From NCBI GenBank assembly GCA_037976565.1, contig CP137668.1, forward strand, positions 34,858,088 through 34,922,087: a DNA stretch of 64,000 nucleotides, written 5' to 3'. The position numbers were made by a program, and so were the translations under genes. Origin of the DNA: Mesocentrotus franciscanus (taxonomy: Eukaryota; Echinodermata; Echinoidea; Camarodonta; Strongylocentrotidae). The notes beneath the pieces were generated by a model that was given only the letters and a program-made list of their open reading frames with translations, did not search any database and was not told the DNA's origin. Shown in pieces: positions 23,601 to 33,120 of this stretch; position 1 is the stretch's first letter, and each line of letters starts with the position of its first letter.

Positions 23601-24170
23601 CTAGTAGGTTAAAATACACTAAAATCACGTTTGTTAGTATTCGTAGCATTACTCAGAATCGAAATGGGGAAGGAGATTTTTCTATTAGATTCCCATATCT
23701 GATATAATAATACTGCCATATCTTCGAAAATCGAATCGCAATAGGATCGTGTAGTTTGCGCTGGGCAGAAGAATAGAAGGCTACAAACAATATATGCAAA
23801 TATGTACTTATCCCCCAGTGCGTAACTCTCTTCTCAGTTTTAACCGTAACTTGTCCGTATGTGTAATGGGCGTTTCGCCTCCCCAGCCCCGGTCCCCTCC
23901 CCAAAAAGGCAGTTGCCTTCCGATTTCTCGCCTCCTCCTGGTTTTTTTTTTGTACTGTTCTATTGTTTCTTGTTAGCCATATTGTCAATGAAAAATAAAT
24001 AAAATGTGAATTTCAATAAATCCCCCCCCCCAAAAAAAAATGCCCAATTTGATATGACATACATACACATTGTACATACCATTAACTCTGCCAAATCTGA
24101 GAGCAAGAAAGACAGATGAACTCAGAACATAGAGAAGGGACAGCGTATATACTGGATGCATGATGATCAT
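13459..24170 (-). CDS. Gene A: CUB/SRCR-like/WSC/sushi single-pass transmembrane receptor
   Basis: Ten coding exons on the minus strand join in frame to 891 aa: 24170-24080, 23170-22823, 22101-21829, 21632-21552, 20805-20551, 19356-19135, 18203-18171, 16562-16518, 16213-16093, 14665-13459. The order is signal peptide (1-30), CUB (31-146), SRCR-like (147-237), Cys-rich module (238-264), WSC (265-349), sushi (350-423), Ser/Thr stalk (424-457), membrane helix (459-481) and a tail (482-891) ending NPLYESTVL. All borders are GT/AG. The first eight introns are phase 1, as expected for shuffled extracellular modules, and the last is phase 2. The start is ATG at 24170, just after a good acceptor (exon from 24200), so a 5' UTR exon lies farther upstream. 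WSC with CUB recalls Kremen, but there is no kringle, and the arrangement is not one I know. It probably acts as a cell-surface recognition or adhesion receptor; the ligand is unknown. Confidence 0.85.
15136..15335 (-). CDS. Possible alternative terminal exon of gene A (second transmembrane form)
   Basis: After the acceptor CATTCAG a phase-1 frame opens: AYWRLVIFNSGTVE, a hydrophobic run LFVFFGASIVVLALAKLYLI, then a short tail RQRCTIGSNKVSEDK to FDD and TAA at 15138-15136. The entry phase matches the donors of exons 2-8, so joining exon 8 to this exon would swap both the helix and the 400-residue tail for a tail of about 35 residues. ATTAAA lies some 30 bases downstream on the same strand. 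It could instead be a relic or chance ORF. Confidence 0.45.
16093..16213 (-). CDS. Gene A exon 9: transmembrane helix
   Basis: Bounded by AAATTTACAG and GTAGGT, it encodes DNSSGATPR, the hydrophobic run VWLGVLISVIIIIVIILTCF and IVW, then a basic stop-transfer KERKGK. It switches from phase 1 to phase 2. Confidence 0.85.
16315..16400 (-). repeat. CAGTGGCGGATCCAGGG-type transposon end fragment
   Basis: On the minus strand the sequence reads AGTGGCGGATCCAGGGAG followed by a C-run, a common terminus of non-autonomous DNA transposons. It sits in the intron between exons 8 and 9 of gene A. No second end is nearby. Confidence 0.5.
16518..16562 (-). CDS. Gene A exon 8: 45-nt Ser/Thr stalk exon
   Basis: Bounded by TTGTTTTTAG and GTAAGC, it encodes VTSTLASYKTTSKMN. 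It is phase 1 on both ends and likely forms an O-glycosylated stalk next to the membrane. Confidence 0.7.
18171..18203 (-). CDS. Gene A exon 7: 33-nt linker microexon
   Basis: Bounded by CATGTAG and GTAAGAT, it codes for GPADNESLSGP. It keeps phase 1 on both sides, so it could be skipped without breaking the frame. The pyrimidine-rich tract (TCTCTTTCTCTCC) lies upstream of an AT-rich spacer. Confidence 0.6.
18210..18310. repeat. GA/CT microsatellite in a gene A intron
   Basis: The plus strand is GAGAGAAAGAGAGATAG-like. On the transcribed strand it supplies the pyrimidine-rich tract upstream of the exon 7 microexon. Confidence 0.7.
19135..19356 (-). CDS. Gene A exon 6: sushi (CCP) domain
   Basis: 222 nt between CTTTACAG and GTAAGT encode a complete four-cysteine sushi: FCKEPPVLENGSW, GTTITAKCNDNYELVG, MRCD, then FEWHRTIPSC. 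It has the expected CxxP, NG, YGxxxxxxC and W-x-x-x-x-PxC positions. Confidence 0.9.
20551..20805 (-). CDS. Gene A exon 5: WSC domain
   Basis: 255 nt between TTTTTAAAG and GTAATC encode LGCFNLAEY, MLSRDQCLTHCNSYSATPQY, the SGTNCSC step and a late Cys before a Thr run. This is the WSC order (GC..., C...C, Y...G..C.C, C). WSC domains are putative carbohydrate-binding modules found in Kremen and fungal sensors. Confidence 0.8.
21552..21632 (-). CDS. Gene A exon 4: small Cys-rich module
   Basis: 81 nt between ATGTTCACAG and GTAAGT encode LQDCKNFTCSCTDAYKSVVI then NCN. The CxxxxCxC...C spacing resembles an LRR N-terminal cap or a partial EGF-like unit. Which of the two it is cannot be decided from 27 residues. 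Confidence 0.75.
21829..22101 (-). CDS. Gene A exon 3: SRCR-like module
   Basis: The acceptor CTCACCAG and donor GTAGAT bound 273 nt, 91 aa. PVCRNAWHMDVADTICREAG, followed by FPGAY, matches the SRCR core (VC...A...CR..GF.GA). Four N-x-T sites cluster in the module. The glycine/glutamate-rich first half of an SRCR is weak, so it is a divergent or partial member. Confidence 0.7.
22823..23170 (-). CDS. Gene A exon 2: CUB domain
   Basis: The acceptor TACTTACAG and donor GTAAGC bound 348 nt. Typical CUB blocks are seen: GDIKDLTSPHYPQPYDNN, then W with DDLTRRILVTFHDLQTE, DALYIV, YISLGNHLMIIFTSD and GFHLSLSC. The usual Cys before the first Trp is replaced (KIHWNV), so the first disulphide is missing. 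Only one Cys remains, close to the end. Confidence 0.85.
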
Positions 24171-24200
24171 CGTGTTAAGTTGACTCGGTGAGCTAGCTCT
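24080..24200 (-). CDS. Gene A exon 1: signal peptide (CDS from 24170)
   Basis: The acceptor TTTCTGCAG precedes a 30-base leader, then the ATG at 24170. It encodes MIIMHPVYTLSLLYVLSSSV and ten more residues, a hydrophobic secretion signal. The donor GTATGT follows at 24079, leaving phase 1. Confidence 0.75.
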
Positions 24201-24244
24201 CTGCAGAAACAAGGTTCAAAGTATTGTTAAAAAGAAACGAATTT

Positions 24245-24485
24245 AATACATAAAACGACAGCCCACTAACGAAAGCACACGATGCCAACATTATCGGTCT
24301 CGTGTGGTTATCGTCACTGTTTAGAGGGTTCTCTAGACCGACGAACCCCGATACCTACATCCCACTGGACTGACAGCCCATTTGACTCACAACTTCGAAC
24401 TCGTGGGCCTTCTTATGTAAACTTTTATGATGCTTCACGGACCGACATTGTCGGTCACATGGGTGGATTGACTAGACCAACAGTC
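24245..24485. repeat. GTCTCGTG/GACTGACAG palindromic repeat, copy 1
   Basis: It contains CGGTCTCGTGTGG, AGACCGACGAACCC, GGACTGACAGCCCA, CTCGTGGGCC and ACCGACATTGTCGGTC. Related blocks occur at 28440-28590, 45200-45475 and 51250-51400. The repeated motifs are partly self-complementary. There is no ORF of known type. Confidence 0.5.
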
Positions 24486-24563
24486 AACCCACGACAAATG
24501 CACGATACCGGCATTGCCTTTCCCTGGGAATCTCTTTATCTATGTCCTTTCTGTATCTTCACC

Positions 24564-24625
24564 AGGGGCGGCGATCCCGGGGGACGGGGGGACACGTCCC
24601 CCCCTGAAAACTTGAAAAAGTGCAA
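24564..24625 (+). repeat. GGGGCGGCGAT element end fragment
   Basis: CAGGGGCGGCGATCCCGGGG and GACACGTCCCCCC form a short terminal fragment of the same repeat superfamily. The following 24625-24930 is AT-rich, without a gene. Confidence 0.5.
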
Positions 24626-24936
24626 AAAAAATCTATAGCAAATAGTGACTAAAGAATGTAACACACTTTTAGGCTCTGGAGGGCCCAAGAGTGCAGCGTT
24701 TAGACAAATAAAAATGCAAAAATCTTCTCACTCGGGAGCTACGCTCCCTCGCATAATATCCTTGAAAATGTACAAGTAAATATTGTAGGAAAGTAAAGTG
24801 TGAAATAAGTATGTTGCTTGTGTTTATATTATAGTAAGGAATGTAATTTTTAAATAAATAAAAAACTTTAAAAACCTGTGAGAGGGTAGTCACTTCCGTC
24901 ACCTTCACCCCTCTTGTTCACTATGCTTGCTCGCAC

Positions 24937-25797
24937 TGGCGTACTGATGGTACGTGGTTTATTTCTAATTCGATACCAACTGTGATTTACAAATGATGCT
25001 GCAATGGCATCATTTTTCCCTTAGCTTCCGGGGGCTCTGCCCCCTGGACCCCACCAAGGGCCCTAAGTCGGGCCCCTGGTTGCTCATTTGACCGTAATTA
25101 AATGCCTAAAACCCCTGAGCTTCCGGGGGCTTCGCCCCCTGGACCCCACCAGGGCCCTAAGGCAGGCCCCTGGATGCTCATCTGACCGTTATTAAATGCC
25201 GTAAACCCCTGAGCTTCCGGGGGCTCTGCCCCCTAGACCCCACCGAGGACCCTAAGGCGGCCCCTGGATGCTCATCTGATCGTAATTAAATGTCTAAAAC
25301 CCCTGCGCTTCTGGGGGCTCCGCCTCCTATACCACACTCCAATTAGTGACCTGCATGCCAGTGTCCCAAATAACAAGGTATCAAAATATGCTCATCTGAC
25401 CCTAATTAAATGGCTAAAACCCCTGAGCTTCCGGGGGCTCCGCCCCCTGGACCAGGGGCCCCTCGGCGGGCCCCTGGATGCTCACCTGACCTTAATTAAA
25501 TACCTAAAACCTCTGAGCTTCATGGGACTCCGCCCCTTGACCCCCGCCGGGGCTTTGCCCATGGACCCCACGCCAACTTACGCTCCACTTGCTTCGCTCG
25601 CTTTGCTCTACCTGATCGTTAATACTTTAGCCCCCCCCCCCCTAACTTTGAAAAACGTTCCGCGGGGCCTGCATGTAACATGTTAGAATGGTGGTGATGC
25701 AGTTTTTCTCTGCCCCCAATTGTTTTGCTCATTACGCCACAGCTCCCTCCCTCGCATTTCGTCCCCCCGGTCATGACAAGAAATCGCCGCCCCTGAT
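24937..25797 (-). mobile_element. GGGGCGGCGAT-type element, reverse copy with satellite
   Basis: It begins CACTGGCGTACTGATGG and ends AAATCGCCGCCCCTG, the reverse complement of the 5268-5732 element. Five or six satellite units (GCTTCCGGGGGCTCTGCCCC, TGGACCCCACCAGGGCCC, ATGCTCATCTGACCG, TAATTAAATGCC) lie inside, then TTACGCCACAGCTCCCTCC. The two distinct ends of one family define a unit of about 0.86 kb. No ORF is present. Confidence 0.7.
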
Positions 25798-25904
25798 CTT
25801 CACTACTTTCTCTCCTTACGTACTGTATTTCCATGCATTTTCTATTACTATGATGTTTCTTTCTTTTCCTTATTTATGTATTTGTTTAACCCCTTCTTAT
25901 ATTC

Positions 25905-26965
25905 ACATAGTGGGTGGGCACAGTGCCCTCCCACTTTTTCAAGCACCCAAAAAGTGCCCCTTTTTACATAGAAAAGTGCCCCTTTAACTTTGTAAGAAGT
26001 GCCCCTTTTTACATAGGAATAGTGCCCCTTTTACTTTCACAAGTGCCCTTATTAATTTGTAAAAGTGCCCCTTCCCCTTTTCAACTCCGATAAGTGCCAC
26101 TTTTATTTGGACACGTGCCCCTTTTACTTCCCATTTTCCTTGCAATAAGTGTCCATTTTCCATTCTCATAAGTGCCCTTTTAATCTCTAGTAAGTGCCCC
26201 TTTTCAGGTACGATAAGTGCCTTTTTTCACTTTTGGTAAGTGCCCCCTTCACCTTTGATAATTGCCCTATTCAAATCTGAGAGGTGCCTCTTTTACTTTG
26301 ACAAGTGCCCCTTTTCCTTTATAAGAAGTTCCCCTTTCCCTTTTAATAACTACCCCATTTTAACTCGGATAAGCGCACCTTAAATTTTTACATGTGCCCC
26401 TTTTCCTTTCTAATAAGTGCCCCATTAAAAAAAGAGCCCCTTCCCCTTCTCATAAGTGCCCCTTCTCTTATAAATGACCCTTTTCAAGTACGAGAAAATA
26501 CTCCTTTTCACTTCAGATAAGTGCCCCCTTCACCTCCGATAAATGCCCCCTTTAAAATCTGATCGGTGCCCATTTTCTTTCAACTAATGCACATTTTCCT
26601 TTATTATAAGTGCCCCCTTTTTTATTTACATAAGTGCCCCTTTTCATATCTGGTCATTGCCTCTTTTCACCTCTGGTAATTTACCTTTAACAATGATACG
26701 TGCCCCTTTTCCTTTCTAATAAGGGACCTATCCCTTTTCATAAATGCCCCTTTTCACCTCTTATAAATGCCCCTATCAAAATCTGATGGGGCCCTTTTCC
26801 GTCGACAAATGCCCATTTCCTATTCTCATGACTGACTTTTTCATCCCTGGTGAGTGCCTGTTTTTGAGGGTGTAAGAAGTGCCCCATTTTCACCTCTGAT
26901 AATTACCCTTTGTACTTTGACACATGCTCCTTTTCTTTTCTGATAAGTGTCCCTTTTCCTCTCAT
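25905..26965 (+). repeat. AAGTGCCCCTTTT minisatellite, about 1 kb
   Basis: Roughly thirty diverged units built around (A/T)AAGTGCCCCTTTT(C/A)CTTT(C)TGAT. The unit is about 30-38 bp and many units carry point changes and small gaps. It lies directly downstream of the reverse GGGGCGGCGAT element. The region after it (26965-29450) has AT-rich sequence, CGCTCGC clusters and a transposon remnant but no gene. Confidence 0.85.
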
Positions 26966-27524
26966 CATTAAACGCGCCCCTAATTTCAAGCGACTAAGAG
27001 CAATTTCCCAAAGCTCGCTCGCTACGCTCGCACGCATCTATAGATGATATACTTTATGTTACTTATCAAAGGTCTTTTCAGTCTTCCGTTATGAGAATGT
27101 GCTTATAACCCCATCAGGATTGGGTTTTCTTCTTTATAAGATGTAATTTTTCGCACTGCGACCTCACAAATCTTAAAATTTTCCTCGCTCGCTTCGCTCG
27201 CTCGCAAATAAATTTTAAGACCATCACACCAAACTGCAAGTATGATGCTTAAGCAATATCTTGTATGGTGTATAAAGTGAAACAAATATTGAAATCATCC
27301 CTGATAATGTAATCACAATGTAGGGTATATACCAATGTCTAAAAATTGTATATTTTCGCTTTGAGATTTTCCTTTGTAGGTGCCCTTTTTCTTGGTGCCC
27401 CCACTTTGGAAGTCGCTCGGCCGTCCCTGGGCCCTATGTTATGGTTTTAAACTTTTTTTTTGTACATGAATGTGCTTTTACTGCGGTATTTCCTCTAAGT
27501 CTTTTACAGCAACATCAGTGGCGA

Positions 27525-28115
27525 CTGTGGCATATCTAGGTATTATGGCACCCGGGCAGACAATGACAATTGCGGTATATTTTGTTCACGTTTAACCCTA
27601 CAAAATGCACTTTCTTATGCATTTCACCCAAATTCGCATGAGAGCCCTGAAATCATAGGCATATGGGCACATTTTCACGGGGGGCTGAGGCCTGTGACTT
27701 GAATATCAACCATCCTGATTATAAATTTCACGAGTGAGCAAAGAGCAAAAAAAAAACTAAAAACAATTCTCATGGGAGAGGGCTAAGGCAGGGGCTGAAT
27801 ATCAACCTTCCTGTTTATAAATTTCAAGAGCGAGAGAGCAAAAAATAAAAACAAAATTCATTATGGCAAATATGATACTTTGACATAAACATATATTTAA
27901 TCTGGCCACCCCGCTGCCCAAATATTTGAACTAAAATCCTTGGCTGCAATCGAACATCAGAGTTTCGAATGTTGAACAACATTATGCGGGTTAAGTACAT
28001 ATAGTTTTCTATTGATTTCTTCCTCAAACCATTAATTCATTAATTAAGGATCGTGACTTCGAGTGCCGCCCGGGTCACGTGTCCCCTCTAGCATCCCCCG
28101 TTAATATGCCACTGC
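27525..28115. mobile_element. CAGTGGC-type DNA transposon remnant
   Basis: The left end is AGTGGCGACTGTGGCATATC, with GGCACCCGGGC further in. The right end is GTGCCGCCCGGGTCACGTG, then TTAATATGCCACTGCGTG. The ends are an imperfect inverted pair, like the 9298-9940 element. No transposase is present. Confidence 0.45.
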
Positions 28116-28439
28116 GTGAAAAAAAAACTCATAATGAGCCTCTTTATGTTATAAATATATTCCTCTTGGATCACATGTTGAACTAATGATGAAGTTAAAA
28201 TTTTGGAAATGTTCACATTGCAGGAAAATTAAGTAAAATGATGGTTAAAAAAAACCATTTGTTTGAAGGGTTACCCTGTCATTGTACTAACAATTAGGGC
28301 AGACATACAATCATGTCCATGTTTGTTGTCTAAACTACAGCATGTGCACAATTCAACAAGGCTCATATTAAAAGGTTTGAAGACTTAAGATTTTAAACAG
28401 GAACATCCCAGCAGACCAACCATCCACAAGATTGACAAT

Positions 28440-28595
28440 GTTCATTCAGTGAAAATCCTAGGAAAGTTGTACATAAGGCGATTGAGTCCAACATATCGGT
28501 ATCGGGGGCTTTATCCTCTTGGGCCGTGGGTATCAGGTACTGTCAATCGCTAGAACCCTAAGATAACTTTTCAGAAGACCCAAGAGGAGAAAGAC
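28440..28595. repeat. Palindromic repeat family, diverged copy
   Basis: It has ATCGGTATCGGGGGCTTTAT, CTTGGGCCGTGGGTATC and AACTTTTCAGAAGACCCAAG, matching the order seen at 45360-45430 (AACTTTTCCGAAGGCCCGTC). It is flanked by AT-rich, gene-free sequence. Confidence 0.4.
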
Positions 28596-29459
28596 AGGGT
28601 GGAGAAAAAAAAATACTCCACTTGTGTTTTAAAAAGCAGCAGTGGAATCATGCACATGCCCCCTAACACACAACCAAGTAATTTAAGTAAGAAAATCATA
28701 ACACGTTGAAGAAAAAACGCATTTAAAACACACACATCTATCGGGGTGTTTTAAATCTTGTTTTGTATGTAAATAAATATAACAAAACGGGAAATTTAAA
28801 GCGTGTTTTTAAACACCTATAAAAAGTCAGTGTTTTTTTAAAGTGCCAACCCTGCTAGAATTTCGTAGTTTTCATAAGTACAACACTTGGTGGTTTATCC
28901 AGAATGAATCCAAGAAATTATCACGATCTTTGGTTGTTCACTGTAAAATAAGTCGGATTGGACGAAACAAAGTTATGAAAGCCATTCATATCAAGGTTCA
29001 AATGCAAACGATCCACAGTTACTAAATACTGTAATACTCTATTGATTTAGGCTAAATTTGATACGTCTCCAATACAAAAAACATTTATGTCTAGATATTG
29101 TATCGCAAATGTTTATCTTGTGGACATTCAATGGGTTTCATTTTGTCAGGACCATACCTTTTAGAAATGTCATTTACAGTGTCTTACTATGATTGAAGAA
29201 GTAATATTCTGTAAACCTCATGACAAGAAATGTATTCCACAGATCCCTCTGAGAAATAAATTTCCATTTAAGACCCATTGCGTGTGGAGTATAAGTTCTG
29301 CTAACCTGGTCTTGTATGTATGTTAGAAATGTCGTTGAGACTTTATCAAAGATTATGGGGAAATTATGATGACCTCAATGTAAAAACATTATTGTTTCGT
29401 GTTACTCTTATAATTATCATTAGTACTGTACTCACTGCATCAACATCATCACCACCACC

Positions 29460-29494
29460 ACCATCATTAGTAGTAGTAGTAGTAGTAGAAGTAT

Positions 29495-29562
<68 letters not shown>

Positions 29563-29573
29563 GTAGTAGTAGT
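29460..29573 (+). repeat. (TAG)n microsatellite, left part
   Basis: A TAG/TAGTAT run of about 110 bp that resumes at 34179 on the far side of the 4.6 kb element. The Val-rich and Thr-rich open frames across it are composition artefacts. Confidence 0.9.
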
Positions 29574-29611
29574 CACTGGCGTACTGGTGGGGGGCTTGCT
29601 AGCCCCCAAAA

Positions 29612-29618
29612 AAAAAAA

Positions 29619-29649
<31 letters not shown>

Positions 29650-29652
29650 ACC
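29612..29652 (+). repeat. (AAAT)n microsatellite
   Basis: About nine AAAT units follow an A-run near the left end of the foldback element. They are absent from the right arm, so they arose after the arms diverged. Confidence 0.85.
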
Positions 29653-30339
29653 ATGACTTATTTTCAAGGCCATACAAGTTATTTATAAATGTTCGTGATA
29701 TCACATGATTTTCAACAAAATGCGCGTTTCTCTATTTCTGATGCAAACTGACACATTCCCAAATAGCCAGGAAGAGCATAGGCCTATGTTTTTTTATAGT
29801 CCCTAATGGGCCTTAGTGGCCAATAATAGTAACACTAGTAGATAACCGTATATCCAGTTAAGCGAAAAGTCTGGATACCTGTATGTCCGGCCTAGAGAAG
29901 AGCTTAGAGTACGCGGGGGGAATGCGCAGTCGCCTGCGCCCAGGGAAAGGGAAAGAAAGAAGAGGAAGAAGAAAAGAAAATGGGGAAAAGAAGGTGATTG
30001 GGGGGGCCAAAGGGCCTTGCCTCCCATGCAGGCTGGTGCCCCCCATCAAAAAAATAAGAGAGAAGGAAGGAAAGGGAAAGGAACACAAGGAAAAGAGGAG
30101 ATAAAGGGAAGGAAAAAAAGAGGAAGAAGAAAAGAAAAGAAGGGGGATATCAGTTGCAATTTTCCAGCCAACAAGTTGTGGATCGGGGGCATAAGGCCCT
30201 TGCCTCTTCCCCCCCCCCCTAGCAAACCTAAAAGAGAGTGAAGGAAGGGAAAGGGAAGGGGGAGGGAAGATAGGGAAGGGGAGGGAAGATAGGTAGGGAG
30301 ATCAGTTGCGATTTTCCCGCCAACAAGGTGTAGATCAGT

Positions 30340-30962
30340 GGGGGCACTGGCGCACTGATGGGGAGTGGAGCCAATTAGTGTCCTGCCAGTGTCACAATAA
30401 AATTCAAACGTGGTTCATTTCTAACTCGATACCGGTGATTTACAAATGTTGCTGAAATGACATAATTTTCCGAGATTTTTCCTCACTTTTTAGTAAATTA
30501 TACTTTTGTATGCGTTTGTCGGAAAATTACAAATTCCTAATTTACAGTCTGGCAAGAAATATGCTTATTTAGAGGCCTACATGGCAGGGCCCGCAGAACG
30601 ACGGGGCTCCGGGGCCTCGAGCTCCGCCCCACTTTTTTGGACAAAGTATACTAAAGAGAAATAGAAAGAAAGAGAGAAAGAGAGAAAGAAAGAAAGAATA
30701 GTGACCTGCCAGTGTCACAAAATAATGAGGGGTCAAAATATGCTCATCTGACCGTGATTAAATGCCTAAAACCCCTGAGCTTCCGGGGGCTCTGTCCACT
30801 GGATTCCACCTAGGGCCCTAAGGCGGGCCCCTGGATGCTCATCTAACGGCAATTTAATGCCTAAAACCCCCGAGCTTCTGGGGGCTCCGCAACTGGAACC
30901 CACGCCAATTAGCCAGTGTCCCAAATAAGGTATCAATATGCTCATCTGATTGTAGTTAAATG
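30340..30962. repeat. GGGGCGGCGAT-family satellite block inside the foldback element
   Basis: CACTGGCGCACTGATGGGG at 30344 is a family end. It is followed by AACTCGATACCGGTGATTTA and, after a GAAA microsatellite at about 30655-30700, units of GAGCTTCCGGGGGCTCTG and TAAATGCCTAAAACCCCTGA. It is similar to 24937-25797, so one family member is nested in or recombined with the larger element. Confidence 0.55.
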
Positions 30963-31665
30963 CCTTTAAAAAGACGTTATTATGCACTGCTTTTTATGGT
31001 CTCCATTGTGTTAGTAGATGCCAGGAAAGCATCACTTACGGGGGTTCAAAATAGCCAAAAAAAATTCGCCTCGCCGCTACGCGGCTCGCGGACGATGCAT
31101 CGCATCGTCATTGGATCAAACTGTTTACACTGTTACTTGGTTTAAAAAGACGTTTTCATGCACTGCTTTTTATGGTCTCCATTGTGTTAGTGGATGCCAG
31201 GAAAACATCACTTACGAGGGTTCAAAATAGCCCCAAAAAAATAAATAAAAAAAATAAATAAATAAATAAATAAATAAAAATTAAAAAAAATAAAAATAAT
31301 AATAATAATAATAAAAATCGCATCGCCGCTTCGCGGCTCGTTGACGATGCTCCGCATCACATTGGGTCAAACTGTTTAAACTGTAACTTGATTTAAAAAG
31401 ACGATATCATGCACTGCTGTTTATGGTCTCCATTGTGTTAGTAGATGCCAGGAAAACATCACTTACGGGGGTTCAAATAGCCCCAAAAAAAAAAAAAAAA
31501 AAAAATCGCCTCGCCGCTACGCGGCTCGTGGACAGCATCGTCATTGGGTTAAACTGTTTAAACTGTTGCTTGGTTTAAAAAGACGTTTTTATGCACTTCT
31601 TTTTATGGTCACCATTGTGTAGTAGATGCCAGGAAAACATCACTTACGGGGGTTCAAATAAGCCC
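30963..31665 (+). repeat. Tandem array of about 180-250 bp units (four units)
   Basis: Units start with TTTAAAAAGACG near 30965, 31142, 31393 and 31576. Each has ATGCACTGCTTTTTATGGTC, TCCATTGTGTTAGTAG, ATGCCAGGAAAACATCACTT, CGGGGGTTCAAA and a CGCCGCTACGCGGCTCG palindrome. Units differ mainly by A/AAAT-rich expansions after the GGTTCAAAATAGCC step. A partial unit recurs at 32505-32570. Confidence 0.8.
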
Positions 31666-32579
31666 CCATATGGAAATGTTTGCTTGGATTTGTCTCATAA
31701 AAGAAGTTGACCACAACCAAAGAGATAACACACAGCGTTGAGTCATGGGCACAGAACTGTAAAATACGTAGAGCGTTCATCCCAATTCACAATGCACAGA
31801 TCGACGTGTGGCCGTTGAACGTGCTGGGAGATACGCTCGAGTGCACACGCCGCCATTTTGCTTAGTCCTCGATCTTTTCAGCTCACAAATTTCAAGAATT
31901 CCAGTCTGGTCTGTCGTTGAGAAAAAAGCGGCGAACACAAAAGTGGACTAACAAAGATGTAGGATATCACCTTATCACGTACGAGCGCTGGCAACATTTT
32001 TCGAACCATTATGAACCTTCTACGTATATCTACAGTTCTGTGGTCACGGGGCACTGGCTTCATCGGGAAGGTATTTCCATTATGTGAATGAGTAAATTCC
32101 GACAAAAATATACAACCAATCAAAATAAATTTAATACCAGAAGAAAGCTAACGAATAATATATTCATTAGCCGCTTGCCCCAAAGCCGCTTGACCACAGT
32201 GGAACGAGTGAGAGCTTGCGAGAGCGGCCAAAGTGTGATTGAAACTCGCTTTTTGCTCTTCTCCAACGCAAAAAGAAACGACATTGTGCTGGATAAATAT
32301 GTTTTTTTCCGACAAAAGTACAGAAAAATTGCATAATGTCTTTTTATATTATACTTTTTGAAATGTTACCCGAGTGACTCCCGGGCACCCCAATGCTGGA
32401 AAGAAACGCACATTTGAGAAAACTTCACTTTTTCATGGAAAAATGCTTATTTGGTCTATGCACACAAGTCAGATTGAGCGGATGATACAACGTTTCCATA
32501 TGCCCCAAAAAAAAAAATCGCCACGCCGCTACGCGGCTCGTGGACGATGCTCTGCATCGTCCTTTGGACACCCCCCCCC

Positions 32580-33120
32580 CTCCCTTGGCAAAAAGCTAGA
32601 TCCGCCCCTGCTGCCCCCTGGACCAACCAAAGGCCCTAAAGGCGGGCCCCTGGACACTCATCTGACCGTAATGTATTGCCTAAAACCCCTGAGCTTCTGG
32701 TGGCTACGCTCCCTGGACCCCACGCCAATTAGTGACCTGCCAGTGTCACAAATAGGTTATCAAAATATGCTCATCTGGCCGTGATTAAATGCCTAAAACC
32801 CCTGAGCTTCCGGGGGCTCTGCCCCCTCGACCCCACCAGGGGGCCTAAGGCGGGCCCCTGAATGCTCAATGACCGTTATAAAATGCCTCAAATCTCTGAG
32901 TTTCAGGGGGCTCAGGCCACTGGACCCCACGGCAATTAGTGACCAGCCAGTGGTTGGGTCCAGGGGGCAGAGTTCAAGGGTTTTAGGCATTTAATTACGG
33001 TCAAATGTGCATATTTTGATAACCTATTTGTGACACTGGCAGGTCACTAATTGGCGTCGGGTCCAGTGGGCGGAGCCCCCGGAAGCTCAAGGGTTTTAGG
33101 CATTACATAACGGTCAGATC
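32580..33120. repeat. GGGGCGGCGAT-family satellite, with units in both orientations
   Basis: Reverse units (CTGAGCTTCCGGGGGCTCTG, CCCCACCAGGG) run to about 32930. They switch to forward units (GTCCAGGGGGCAGAG, TTTTAGGCATTTAATTACGG) from 32950. The switch makes a local inverted repeat near the right arm of the foldback element. Confidence 0.6.

Noticed and set aside
25905..26965. CRISPR-like array of regularly spaced short repeats
   Set aside because: Units are contiguous and diverged with no unique spacers, and the genome is eukaryotic. It is a minisatellite.
29320..29654. Val-rich and Thr-rich ORFs on both strands
   Set aside because: They are translations of the TAG/TAC microsatellite and adjoining A-run.
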